Shown: positions 9,105 through 18,332, counted from the stretch's first letter. The stretch is 64,000 bases of DNA from Pseudomonas farris (GCF_019145235.1 NZ_JAHSTV010000008.1:124001-188000), one strand, 5' to 3'. The notes: generated from the sequence alone by a model not told the origin. Program-made: numbers and translations.

Positions 9105-12100
9105 CTAGCCGAGGGCCGTTTTCTCCAGGTGTTGCAGGATGATCGGGTACACATCGAGCACCGCATTCTTGCCGAACATGCAGTCGATATGCCCGTAACC
9201 CGGCACCACATGGCGGCTGTAGCGCTCCGGTCCATGGGCTTTGCATACGCGCTCATAAGTCTTGAGCGTGCTCTCCGGCAGGTAGCACTGGTTGTCTTCG
9301 CCGCTGATGAAGCAGATCGGCATGGTCAGCCGGTCGAAGTGCGGCATGTAGACGTCCTGGCCCTTGAAGTCCACCAGATGGCCCTTGCGCAGGATCAACG
9401 CCAAGTGCTCGAAGGTCTGCATGTTCGATTCGCCAAACAGTTCATGCAGGTTGTCATGCAGAGTCTCGTTGAGCGTGTCGTGGCGGTACAGCGACGCGTA
9501 CATGAAGGTGATGCGATGGCACACCGGGTTGGTGCAGTAGCCTTGAGCTTCGATGCGGGCATAGCCGTTGAGGGCCTTGTCGTAGAGCTTGTTGAACCAG
9601 CTCTCCTTGTTGTCGGCATACGCGGTGAGGGATTTGATGCCGATGGCGTCGAGCATCCCCGGAAGGTGCAGACCGGCCTTGAGCCCGGTTGCCGTGGCGA
9701 CCACCGTATCCGCGGCGATCTGCGAACACACCACCGAACGCACGCCCTGCAACCCGGCCAACAACGACATGAAGAAAGTCGTCGCCCCGTAGCAATGCAC
9801 CACGCATTGCACGTCCGCCGCCTTGGTTGCCTGCTGAATCTGTGCGATGGCAGCCTTGAAGTCGTACTGCGCAATCTGATCGCCGTTCCATTCCTTCTTG
9901 CTCGCGGGCAACAGAATGCTCACCCGCAAATCCAGCAGCCAGACGTCGTACTCGTGCTTGCACAGGTACTCCAGCAGGTTGGTCTGGATGGTGTCGGTGG
10001 AGAAAATATTCGAGCCCACGCCCAAGCCATGCACCAGCATCACCGGCCCTTTACTGCCGCCCTGATAGCGGGTCAGGCGTAGCTGGACGTTGTCTTCGGT
10101 CTGGAAGAATTGCACGCTCGGGATCGGCGCATCCAATGGGCGTTTCTGCCGTGGCGGTGCATCAGCGTTGAAGTAGATGTCACCCGCGAACACGCCGCCG
10201 TAACTCTCCCACAAAATGCCGGCGAAGAACTTGCCGAACCGCGCCAGCCCGTCGATGCGCTCGCGTTCGTTGCGGGCGTTGAGCACCTTCATGGTGGTCA
10301 TTTGCTTGGCGAAATCGACTGGATGGATGTGCATTACACCCGAACCCATCACCTCACCGGTCTTGTCCGACCCGCGATACAGCGTCACGTAGAGGGTGCT
10401 GGTGTCGTGCCAGACATTCAGCACGCCATTGTCTTCGGGTACCGTCTTGAAAGCGCTGAAGTAATAATCGCTGCCGTCCTCGGCGGTCAGTTTCATGTCG
10501 TATTTCATGTGCCGCACGCCGACCTGTTCCTGATATTCCTCGAACAGATTGAATACGCCATTGCTGGCGGTCAGCGGTTCCGGCGACAGGCCCGGCGCAT
10601 TGAGCGTACCGACCAGCGTCGCGGCGTGCTCGGGCTCCTTGATCATGCGGTTGAGGTCGTTGGCGGTGATGGTCAGTGTGAACTCGATCGGCGAGTTCTC
10701 CGACTCGCCGCGTTTGGCCGCCGCCTCGTAGAGTTTGAGATCGGTGCCTTGAGGCTGAGTGAAGTCTTTGGAGAAATAGCCCTTCATGGTTTCGGTGAAC
10801 TGCACCCCGAGAGTCGGCGGCGCCACCTGTTTGCGCGGCGCCGAGGGCAGCGTGTAGTCGATAAGCCAACCGCGATCGGCCGCCAGCAAGCCCATGTTGC
10901 GCTCGCTCACGGCAGAGATGGTCAGCAGCGGATTGACCGCCAGGGAGGTCGGAATCACTGCGCCGTCGGTCACGTACAACCCGGCATAGACATTGGTGCC
11001 ACTGGTGCTGCTGAACACCTGGCCCTTGTGGTTGACCACGCCCTGCTCCGCGTCCTCGCCCATCACGCAACCGCCCAACGGGTGGACGGAAACGATGCTG
11101 TGTTTGAGCAGCTCGGTCCAGATCGGATTCTCGACCCAAATCCCGCCTAACGCCTTGGTGCTCTGGTGCAACCGCTCATTACCGAGTTTGACGTTTTCCT
11201 GCTCGCCAACACCCGGCCAGTCGATGCGCAGCTGGTCCTTGCTGTCGAGCACCATGCGACCCTTGCCGTCATCGTGACTCATGATCAGGTAGGTCTGCAT
11301 GTTGTGCAGGGCGCCATGATACGGGCCACGCAGGAAGCTCTCGGTTTCGCGTTCTGCGTACTTGAGCTTGCCGCTGAAACTGTCATCGGAGGGCTTGCCG
11401 ATCAACCCGGCGAACGCGGCCATGCTCGGCACCATCGGCCGACCGAGGGCGCCGGGGATCGAGCCTTCCTCGATGACCATGCGGCTGCGCCAGTCGCCTT
11501 CGGTGCGCATGTCGATGATCGAGGTAATGCATGGGCCGACCGGTTTCATTTCATTGGCCGGATTCGCGCCGAAACCGATGCCGTTGATCGGTTGGTCGCA
11601 GTTATGGCCAAAGCCGAGAATGTCGCCGTTGCCGCTCATGTTCTCGCCGAGCTGATTGGACGTCGCCAGACCTTTGTCGCGAGAACGCAGGAGAATTTCG
11701 GTGGAACCCAGCGTGCCCGCCGAAACCACGACGACGTCAGCCTTGACGAATAGCGTCGGTGCCGAAAACTTCTCACGGCCACTGTCCAGGTATTGGAAAT
11801 GTACGATCCAGCCGTCGCCGTCGGCGTCGCGCTCCAGATGCCGCACCTCGGTCTGGCAGAAAATTTCCGCACCGTGGTTCCAGGCATCCGGCAGGTAATT
11901 CATCAGCGTGGTGTTCTTGGCCTTGTTGTTACAGCCCGACACGCAGTCGCCGCAGTGGTTGCACGGTAATTGCTCGACGCCGACATGGTTGAGGTTATTC
12001 GGCAGTTTGTCGAAGGTCACGTTGATCGGCGGCTTGTAGAAATGCGCACCTTGCTTGAGGTAGTCCGCAGACTTTTTGTTGGCTTCCAGTTTCGGCAACA

Positions 12101-12563
12101 CCGGCGAAGTGCCTGGGTAAGGATTGGGCTTGAGCATCTCCCGAGCCCGGGCGTATCCATCCTTGAGCAGCGTGTCGCGGTGTTCACGCACCGCCAGCGG
12201 CCAACGTGGGTCGTCGAACACACCAGGTTCCGGTTCCAGGGCGACGTTGGCGTTGATCAGTGACGTGCCGCCCAGGCCGCAACCGACCACCACGTTCTGC
12301 TGGGCATTGACGTGCAGGTCGAACAGCCCGGTGCGCGAACCGATGTGTCCGTCCGGGTCATGGACTTGCAGTTCTTCAGTGGCCGCCAGCATCGTATTGG
12401 GGTATTCGCCGGGCTGGATTTCCCGGCCTCGCTCCAGCAGGCACACTCGCTTGCCGGCCCGGGACAGGCGCGACGCCGCGATCCCGCCGCCGTAGCCGGA
12501 GCCGATGACGATCACGTCGTAATGTTCCTTGATATCACTGATGGGCGTGGCGATCCGTGTCAT
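9105..12563 (-). CDS. GMC oxidoreductase fused to an alpha/beta-hydrolase domain
   Basis: A 1152-residue fusion. Residues 1-570 are a GMC flavoprotein of the cholesterol-oxidase-like kind: FAD motif GSGYGGG at 21-27, and a four-cysteine cluster CNHCGDCVSGC at 201-211 (CX2CX2CX3C), which could hold an iron-sulphur cluster. About residues 570-790 look like a beta-rich linker domain. Residues 800-1150 are an alpha/beta hydrolase with an HGLG oxyanion loop and a nucleophile elbow reading VVHCYGA, so Cys924 replaces the usual serine; a GYGHID histidine is at 1125. No signal peptide is seen. The start at 12563 has GAGGAA 7 bp upstream. It heads an operon with the cytochrome and phosphoesterase genes. 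A sterol-like or other secondary alcohol substrate is inference. Confidence 0.88.
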   Translation of the reverse strand: MTRIATPISDIKEHYDVIVIGSGYGGGIAASRLSRAGKRVCLLERGREIQPGEYPNTMLAATEELQVHDPDGHIGSRTGLFDLHVNAQQNVVVGCGLGGTSLINANVALEPEPGVFDDPRWPLAVREHRDTLLKDGYARAREMLKPNPYPGTSPVLPKLEANKKSADYLKQGAHFYKPPINVTFDKLPNNLNHVGVEQLPCNHCGDCVSGCNNKAKNTTLMNYLPDAWNHGAEIFCQTEVRHLERDADGDGWIVHFQYLDSGREKFSAPTLFVKADVVVVSAGTLGSTEILLRSRDKGLATSNQLGENMSGNGDILGFGHNCDQPINGIGFGANPANEMKPVGPCITSIIDMRTEGDWRSRMVIEEGSIPGALGRPMVPSMAAFAGLIGKPSDDSFSGKLKYAERETESFLRGPYHGALHNMQTYLIMSHDDGKGRMVLDSKDQLRIDWPGVGEQENVKLGNERLHQSTKALGGIWVENPIWTELLKHSIVSVHPLGGCVMGEDAEQGVVNHKGQVFSSTSGTNVYAGLYVTDGAVIPTSLAVNPLLTISAVSERNMGLLAADRGWLIDYTLPSAPRKQVAPPTLGVQFTETMKGYFSKDFTQPQGTDLKLYEAAAKRGESENSPIEFTLTITANDLNRMIKEPEHAATLVGTLNAPGLSPEPLTASNGVFNLFEEYQEQVGVRHMKYDMKLTAEDGSDYYFSAFKTVPEDNGVLNVWHDTSTLYVTLYRGSDKTGEVMGSGVMHIHPVDFAKQMTTMKVLNARNERERIDGLARFGKFFAGILWESYGGVFAGDIYFNADAPPRQKRPLDAPIPSVQFFQTEDNVQLRLTRYQGGSKGPVMLVHGLGVGSNIFSTDTIQTNLLEYLCKHEYDVWLLDLRVSILLPASKKEWNGDQIAQYDFKAAIAQIQQATKAADVQCVVHCYGATTFFMSLLAGLQGVRSVVCSQIAADTVVATATGLKAGLHLPGMLDAIGIKSLTAYADNKESWFNKLYDKALNGYARIEAQGYCTNPVCHRITFMYASLYRHDTLNETLHDNLHELFGESNMQTFEHLALILRKGHLVDFKGQDVYMPHFDRLTMPICFISGEDNQCYLPESTLKTYERVCKAHGPERYSRHVVPGYGHIDCMFGKNAVLDVYPIILQHLEKTALG

Positions 12564-13618
12564 GGGTCATTTCCTCTCAGGCAGATGGGCAACTCTGTGG
12601 TTGCCTGCAATCGATAGACGAACGAACGCCTGGTCACCGGGCACGGTCGGGCCTCAATGGCAGCGGCGTCAGGGGATGGGGAAAGGCTTCAGGCGCTATA
12701 GACGAGCGCGCTGATTGGTGGCGCGACGGTGAATCCGTTTACGCAGCAAGGTGGCGGGTGTCGGTACACAGGTCATGCAGGGGCTGGGGTGCGAATGTGG
12801 CTGCGAGCGATGTGGCTGGCTATCCATCACGCGTTCTCCCTGAACCAGATGTGGATAAGTGACGGCTGTCCTTGTGCCCTGAGAGTGAAGACAGCCGACA
12901 GATCGAAGTCAAGGAAGTGACTTAGAACTGTATGAAATCTGATCTATCGCGTTGCGGCCTATATGCGCCGTGGCTCGTAGGGTTTAGCGAACAAGTTATC
13001 CACATCTCCACCCACAGCTATTGGGGACAACTGTGGATGACGGCCCAAATTTATTCACAAAAAACCAAGAAAAACCGTGACTTATCCAGAAGCAGGGTTT
13101 TATGCAAGCATTGATCGTTTTTTGATCATAAGTCTGCAGGCCACGGTTTATATGGCGCGTAGAGGATGGCGAACACCTTATCCACAGAAGCGCCAACAGA
13201 CTTTGGGGGCAACTTTGCAGGTTCTGTGGAAAACCGCTGAAAGCCGCGAGAATTCGGGGTTTGCGGAAGGATCAGGGGGAGAAAAGGGTCAATTGAGCAT
13301 TATTTGATCAACTCACTGAAAGCCACGGTTTATATAGCCTGTAGCGGACAGCGAACATCTTATCCACAGAAGCGCCAACAGAGATTGGGGGCAAGTATCG
13401 GCTTACGAGCGAAGCTGTTCTGTGGAAAAAGCTCGAAAAAACCGAGAGTTAGGCTGGTTGTTTTTTGTACGGAAGGCTGGAGGGCTTGATGGGCATGGGA
13501 TGTAGCGAGGGGCGAACATGTTATCCACAGAAGCGCTAACAGGGATTGTGGGTAACGTTGGTGTGCACATAATCAGTGTTCGACACTGAACCCGCTCCCA
13601 CACGAACAGGGCTCAGCC
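12564..13618. promoter_or_regulatory. 1-kb non-coding region with a DnaA-box cluster
   Basis: No credible gene is seen. Five perfect TTATCCACA boxes occur: 12850-12858 (minus), and 12996-13004, 13178-13186, 13360-13368 and 13521-13529 (plus). Two TTTTCCACA boxes lie on the minus strand at 13225-13233 and 13421-13429, and near-matches occur at 13032-13040 and 13082-13090. TTATCCACA is the high-affinity DnaA site of gamma-proteobacteria. The flanks (GMC operon and GNAT) are not those of a Pseudomonas oriC, so a DnaA-titrating or reactivating locus, or DnaA control of the GMC operon, are the options. The left part also holds the promoter of the GMC operon. Confidence 0.75.
12969..13556 (+). repeat. 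Four-copy degenerate repeat around DnaA boxes
   Basis: Copies lie at about 12969-13031, 13141-13214, 13323-13395 and 13502-13556. The best conserved pair share CCACGGTTTATAT, then GTAG, GCGAACA and TTATCCACAGAAGCGCCAAC followed by TTGGGGGCAA. The first and last copies are shorter matches. The boxes are 182, 182 and 161 bp apart. Confidence 0.85.
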
Positions 13619-14185
13619 TCAAGGCCGATACATCAAATAGGCTTCCCCAGTGACCCGAATCATCGGATGCGGCGTGATCTGGCAGGTATCGACGATCCGA
13701 AAACCATGGCGCTCATAGAACCGCCGGGCGCCGGTGTTCACCGCGTAGTCAATCAGGCTCAAGCCGTTGAGCCCCAACCGGTTGGCGCGGTCGTAGGCAT
13801 AGGCGAGGAATTGTTTGCCCAACCCCTGATTGCGCCAGCCCTCATGCAGGGCCAGGCTCGAAATATAAAGGGTGTCGGGGATTTCCATCGTGGCATACGG
13901 CGCCAGGACCGGATCGGTCACGGGAGCGGCCTGCGGATCGTGGCGCATCGCGTAGCTGTGCAGCATGCCGATGACCTTTCCCTCAGCCTGCGCGATCAGG
14001 CAGTTCTGATAGGAGAAATCAACGTCTTCACGTGCGTAACGACTGGCGCCGACCTCCAGCAGGTCCTGGCCAGGCTGCGCCAGTTGGCTCCAGATGTAAT
14101 CCGCCGCACCTTCTGATGAAATCTGAAACAAGCGAGCAATCTCCCGCGCATCCGCGCGAAGGGCCGAACGAAACTCAACTGCCAT
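13619..14185 (-). CDS. GNAT family N-acetyltransferase
   Basis: A 188-residue acetyltransferase. The acetyl-CoA pyrophosphate loop is seen as RNQGLGK at about 118-124, preceded by the LYISSLALHEGW strand and followed by NTGARRFYERHGF, the usual motif B. It is the last gene of the dgc/etf run, 21 bp after etfB, so probably co-transcribed. The acceptor is unknown. Whether it helps betaine metabolism or is only a passenger cannot be told from the sequence. Confidence 0.85.
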   Translation of the reverse strand: MAVEFRSALRADAREIARLFQISSEGAADYIWSQLAQPGQDLLEVGASRYAREDVDFSYQNCLIAQAEGKVIGMLHSYAMRHDPQAAPVTDPVLAPYATMEIPDTLYISSLALHEGWRNQGLGKQFLAYAYDRANRLGLNGLSLIDYAVNTGARRFYERHGFRIVDTCQITPHPMIRVTGEAYLMYRP

Positions 14186-14206
14186 TTACCGGGCTCCACA
14201 GGACCG

Positions 14207-14977
14207 TTAGCGAACCACGCCTTCTTCGATCAGCAACTTGAGAATGGCTTCGGCACCCGCCTGTGCGGTCACGCCCTTGAGCACCTGTCCGCCTCCACCA
14301 CTGGCCTTGGCCGTCGCGGCTTTCATGCGGTCTGCACCGCTCTTGGCCTTGATCACTTTCAAGCGTTTGGGCCGTGGTTTGGCCGGTTGCAGCGTAGCCA
14401 CTGCCAGCAGCTCATCGTCGATCACCTCGACTTCATCTGCCTGCAATACCCCTCGACGTGCCGGACCGTAAGCACTCTGCCGAGGCTTGGGCGCTGCGTT
14501 ATCCACAGTCGCCAGAAACGGCAGGCGTACTTTCAGGCGACGACGCTGTCCACGAGGCAAGGCCTGTAGCACCAGCGCCGAACCACCGTCGATGGATTCG
14601 ACCTGCGCCAACCCCACCACCAGCGGCCAGCCAAGGCTTTCCGCCAACAGGAACGGCAACATGCCCGAGCCTTCACCGGTTTCCGCCTGACTGCCGGTCA
14701 GCACTACTTGCGCCCCGGCATCGCGCAAATACGCGGTCAATGCTGGCAGCGCGTCAGCACCTTCCGGTTGCTCCAGCACATGCAGCTGTTCCAGGCCCAT
14801 GCCCAGATAAGCGCGCAGTGCCGGTTCCGCGACGTCGCCAGCATGCAGCACTTGCAGGTTATCCCCAGCCAGTTGCAAACCCAGTTCAACCGCCCGCGCA
14901 TCCTGCTCGGCGCGGCGTGGCCGGCCGGAGGTCGGGTGGGCACCGATGGACACCAGGCTGATGATTTTCGTGCTCAT
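14207..14977 (-). CDS. etfB: Electron transfer flavoprotein beta subunit (dimethylglycine pathway)
   Basis: A 256-residue ETF beta subunit. It should pair with EtfA just upstream to carry electrons from DgcA/DgcB demethylation towards the quinone pool. The Ala/Gly-rich nucleotide fold appears early (VVLTGSQAETGEGSGMLPFLLAESL, with the ETF-typical GEGSGMLP stretch). The C-terminus carries a basic KRLKVIKAKSG stretch. This is the catabolic ETF linked to dgcAB rather than the general fatty-acid ETF, judging by position and divergent sequence. The start at 14977 follows repeated AAGGAAAGG. The gap to etfA is 15 bp. A DnaA-like TTATCCACA lies inside the gene at 14499. Confidence 0.9.
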   Translation of the reverse strand: MSTKIISLVSIGAHPTSGRPRRAEQDARAVELGLQLAGDNLQVLHAGDVAEPALRAYLGMGLEQLHVLEQPEGADALPALTAYLRDAGAQVVLTGSQAETGEGSGMLPFLLAESLGWPLVVGLAQVESIDGGSALVLQALPRGQRRRLKVRLPFLATVDNAAPKPRQSAYGPARRGVLQADEVEVIDDELLAVATLQPAKPRPKRLKVIKAKSGADRMKAATAKASGGGGQVLKGVTAQAGAEAILKLLIEEGVVR

Positions 14978-14992
14978 AACCCTTTCCTTTCC

Positions 14993-16213
14993 TTAAGCCG
15001 CATCGCGCTTGGCTTCATTGCGGTAAGCCTCTACCGCATCGATCAAGGCTTGAAGAATCTCGGCGCTCTCGCCGATCACCGACAGGTCGGCCCGTTTGAT
15101 CATGTCGCAGCCAGGATCGAGGTTGATTGCCACCACCTTGTCGCAGGCACCGATGCCTTGCAGATGCTGGATCGCCCCGGAAATGCCCACCGCCACGTAA
15201 ACCCGTGCTGTGACCCAAGTGCCAGACGCACCGACCTGACGGTCGCGGGCCATGAAGCCGTCGTCCACCGCCACTCGTGACGCACCTTCCGTCGCGCCCA
15301 ACGCCTCGGCAGTCCTGTGGAAAAGTCCCCAGTCCTTGACCCCGTTGCCGCCGGAGAAGATGAATTCGGCTTCGGCCATCGGAATCGCTGCCGGGTCCAC
15401 CGCCACCGCGCCCAGATCTTCGATCCGCGACAGGCTGCGTGCGACCGCTGTGGATAACTCCACTGGCAAGGCCTCGTGACGGGTTTCGCTGACCGGTTCA
15501 GCGCATTCGGCAGCGGCCAGAATCAAGCGTGCGACTGGACGCGCCAGGTCTTGCAACCCAGCACCGGCGCGGCCGATGCACTCCTGATCCTTGACCTGCC
15601 AGACCCGCGTGGCCGGGCGTTCGCCCAACGCGGCGGCAAAGCGCCGACCAAGTTCGCCACCACCGCTGCGGCTGTCCGGCAGCAACCAGTGACGGGGGCT
15701 GAACTGGTTATCCACAGCCCGCAGGCCCTGGACGCGTTGTTCCGGTGCATAACCGCTGAATTCGTCGCCCTCAAGCACCAGCAAGCGATCCACGCCAGCT
15801 GTAGCGAAGGCGTTTTCCTTGTGCTCACCGAAGACCACGGCCAGTACCGCGCCGTCCTTGCCGGCCAACTGATGGGCCAGGCCGAGCAAGTCGCGGTCGT
15901 GGCTGCTCAAACGGCCACCAACCATGTCCGGCACCACGCTGATGTAGAACGCGGGTGCAGCCACTTGATGCAGCGGCAACTGCACTTCAACCGCGGCCGA
16001 GCGTTTAGTCGCCCCGCCCTGCTGAGCGCCGCTACGGTCAATCCGTTTGATGCCGTTGGGGCCGATAAAACCGATCCCGTGAGGATTTTTGCGGATGAGG
16101 CCGTTAGGCCCCATCCAGCTGTGTTGCGCCGGTTGCATGGCCGCATGCAGCGGGTGCAAGCGGTTGCGGGCGATCCATTCGGCGCGTGGGTCGCGGCGGA
16201 TAATGTCGCTCAT
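14993..16213 (-). CDS. etfA: Electron transfer flavoprotein alpha subunit (dimethylglycine pathway)
   Basis: A 406-residue alpha subunit. The C-terminal FAD domain is seen with the GASGTWVTARVYVAVGISGAIQHL stretch and CDKVVAINLDP, where alpha subunits bind the FAD adenine. An N-terminal extension of about 70 residues with the repeated MGPNGLIRKNPHGIGFIGPNGIKRID theme is longer than general ETF alpha chains and typical of the dgc-linked form. ATG at 16213 shares one base with the dgcB stop (TGATG), which argues for translational coupling. Confidence 0.92.
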   Translation of the reverse strand: MSDIIRRDPRAEWIARNRLHPLHAAMQPAQHSWMGPNGLIRKNPHGIGFIGPNGIKRIDRSGAQQGGATKRSAAVEVQLPLHQVAAPAFYISVVPDMVGGRLSSHDRDLLGLAHQLAGKDGAVLAVVFGEHKENAFATAGVDRLLVLEGDEFSGYAPEQRVQGLRAVDNQFSPRHWLLPDSRSGGGELGRRFAAALGERPATRVWQVKDQECIGRAGAGLQDLARPVARLILAAAECAEPVSETRHEALPVELSTAVARSLSRIEDLGAVAVDPAAIPMAEAEFIFSGGNGVKDWGLFHRTAEALGATEGASRVAVDDGFMARDRQVGASGTWVTARVYVAVGISGAIQHLQGIGACDKVVAINLDPGCDMIKRADLSVIGESAEILQALIDAVEAYRNEAKRDAA

Positions 16214-18162
16214 CAATGCACCTCCGCAGGTTCACGTTTGGCCGGTGCCGATGGCTTTCCCGGCGTTGCGTCTTCGAGCAACGCATCGGCCACCAGTTCG
16301 GCAATGTCCTTGATCATTGGACGCGGTTCGACCACGCCTTCGAGCATCGCAGTGCACTGTGGACAACCCACGGCCACCAGTTCGGCGCCGGTTTCGCGGA
16401 TGTCTTCCATGCGCATGTCGGGAATCCGCTGCTTGCCCGGAATGTCGGTGATCGGTGCACCGCCACCGCCACCGCAGCAGCGAGAACGGAAACCGGAGCG
16501 TTGCATTTCCTTGATCTCGATGCCCAGGGCGCGCAGTACTTCACGCGGTGCCTCGTATTCGCCGTTGTAGCGACCGAGGTAGCACGGGTCGTGATAGGTC
16601 ACGCTGCTGCCTTTGTGCTGGCCGAGGTTCAGGGCGCCTTCGCCAATGATCTCCGCCATGTAAGTGCTGTGGTGCTGCACGAGGTAGTTACCGTCGAAGG
16701 CGCCGTACTCGTTTTTCAGCACGTGGAAACTGTGCGGGTCGCACGTGACGATGCGGTTGAAGCTGTACTTGGCCAAGGTCTGGATGTTGCGTTTGGCCAA
16801 CAGCTGGAAGGTCGCTTCGTCGCCCAAGCGTCGTGCCACGTCACCACTGTCACGCTCTTCAAGACCCAGCACTGCGAAGTCGACCTTGGCCGCTTTCAGC
16901 ACTTTGACGAAGGCGCGCAGGGTGCGCTGGTTGCGCATGTCGAAGGCACCGTCGCCGACCCAGAACAGCACGTCGGTGGATTTCTTCTCGCTGAGCAGGT
17001 TCAGGTTCAAATCCGCCGCCCAGTTCATCCGCCCACCTGGCGCGAAGCCACCCGGGTTATCGGTGGCGATCAGGTTTTCCAGAACTTCGGCGCCCTTGTT
17101 CGGGGTCGCGCCTTTTTCCAGAGTCAGATGGCGACGCATGTCGACGATGGCGTCGACGTGCTCGATCATCATCGGGCACTCCTCGACGCAGGCACGGCAA
17201 GTGGTGCAGGACCACAGGGTTTCAGCGTCCACCAGCCCGTTGACGATTGGTTGATGCGGATTGCCACTGTGTTCGCCAATGGCTTTGCCCGGATACGGAC
17301 TGCCAGCGAATTTGGCGTCAGTACCGCCAGCCAAACCAACGACCATGTCCTGAATCAGTTTTTTCGGGTTCAGCGGCTGGCCGGCGGCAAACGCCGGGCA
17401 CGCAGCTTCGCATTTACCGCACTGCACGCAGGCGTCGAAGCCGAGCAGCTGGTTCCAGGTGAAATCCTTGGGTTTTTCCACGCCCAGCGGCGCGTTCGGG
17501 TCATTCAGATCCAGCGGCTTCAAACCGGTGGAACGACCACCACCAAAACGTTCGGCGCGACGGTGCCAGGCCAGGTGCAAGGCACCGGCGAAGGCGTGCT
17601 TCATCGGCCCGCCCCAGGTCATGCCGAAGAACAGTTCCGACACGCCCCAAAGCACGCCGACGCCGAGGATCGCAGCCACCACCCAACCACCGAAGTTTTC
17701 CGGAAGGATGCCGGCGACCGGCAGGGTCAGCAGGAAGAACGATGCCGAGAACGCCATCAGGCTTTTCGGCAAGCGCATCCACGGGCCTTTGGACAGCCGG
17801 GCCGGTGGGTTGCGACGGCGCAGGAACATAAAGATCGCGCCGACAAACATCACCGCCGACATCAGCAGCAGTGCATAACCGAGGATGCGGTTATGCAGGC
17901 CAAAGCCATGAACCAGAATCGCCAGCACAATGGACGCCACTGCACCACCGGCCGTGGCGACGTGGGTATTGGCGATGTATTTGTCCCGCGCGACGACGTG
18001 GTGCAAGTCGACCATGTAGCGTTTGGGCATGGCGAACAGACCGCCGATCAGGTCGACTTTCGAAGCCCGGCCCTGACGCCACATAGCCACCCGCCGCAAC
18101 GCGCCCAGGACAGCCAGGCCCAAGGCAGCGAACAACAGGATTGGAAGAAGGGTGTTCAACAT
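16213..18162 (-). CDS. dgcB: Dimethylglycine catabolism iron-sulphur membrane protein DgcB
   Basis: A 649-residue protein. About five hydrophobic segments in the first 210 residues anchor it in the inner membrane. Two 4Fe-4S ferredoxin sites follow (CVQCGKCEAACP and CTTCRACVEECP). The C-terminal half has two cysteine-rich CCG domains (GSSVTYHDPCYLGRYNG and RSRCCGGGGGAP), as in heterodisulphide-reductase-like electron carriers. In P. aeruginosa DgcB is needed, with DgcA, for dimethylglycine use. It presumably moves electrons between DgcA, the ETF and the membrane. The start at 18162 follows GGGAG. Confidence 0.93.
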   Translation of the reverse strand: MLNTLLPILLFAALGLAVLGALRRVAMWRQGRASKVDLIGGLFAMPKRYMVDLHHVVARDKYIANTHVATAGGAVASIVLAILVHGFGLHNRILGYALLLMSAVMFVGAIFMFLRRRNPPARLSKGPWMRLPKSLMAFSASFFLLTLPVAGILPENFGGWVVAAILGVGVLWGVSELFFGMTWGGPMKHAFAGALHLAWHRRAERFGGGRSTGLKPLDLNDPNAPLGVEKPKDFTWNQLLGFDACVQCGKCEAACPAFAAGQPLNPKKLIQDMVVGLAGGTDAKFAGSPYPGKAIGEHSGNPHQPIVNGLVDAETLWSCTTCRACVEECPMMIEHVDAIVDMRRHLTLEKGATPNKGAEVLENLIATDNPGGFAPGGRMNWAADLNLNLLSEKKSTDVLFWVGDGAFDMRNQRTLRAFVKVLKAAKVDFAVLGLEERDSGDVARRLGDEATFQLLAKRNIQTLAKYSFNRIVTCDPHSFHVLKNEYGAFDGNYLVQHHSTYMAEIIGEGALNLGQHKGSSVTYHDPCYLGRYNGEYEAPREVLRALGIEIKEMQRSGFRSRCCGGGGGAPITDIPGKQRIPDMRMEDIRETGAELVAVGCPQCTAMLEGVVEPRPMIKDIAELVADALLEDATPGKPSAPAKREPAEVH

Positions 18163-18226
18163 GTGGAGCTCCCAAAGACCGCAGGGTCTTGCAGGCCAAA
18201 CTACCTGGATGCCTTGCTCGATTCCT

Positions 18227-18314
18227 GTGGGGGCGGGCTTGCTCGCGAAAGCGTTGGGTCAGTCGACATCAATGTCGGCTGACAGATTGCATTCGCGAGC
18301 AAGCCCGCTCCCAC
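18227..18314. repeat. REP pair (head-on)
   Basis: GTGGGGGCGGGCTTGCTCGCGAA and its complement face each other in the 170-bp gap between dgcA and dgcB, so it lies inside the operon. It could tune the DgcA:DgcB ratio through mRNA folding. Confidence 0.9.
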
Positions 18315-18332
18315 TAAGGTTTCCACAAGCTC

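Noticed and set aside
12850..13529. Chromosomal replication origin
   Set aside because: The DnaA boxes are origin-like, but none of the usual oriC neighbours (dnaA, rpmH, dnaN, gidA) is present and no clear AT-rich unwinding block of 13-mers was found.
12969..13556. CRISPR array
   Set aside because: Copies are only four, degenerate, about 55-75 bp long and spaced about 182 bp, and no cas genes are nearby.
16216..18282. A 688-codon plus-strand frame opposite dgcB
   Set aside because: Antisense shadow of a clear iron-sulphur protein gene; biased composition and no ribosome site.
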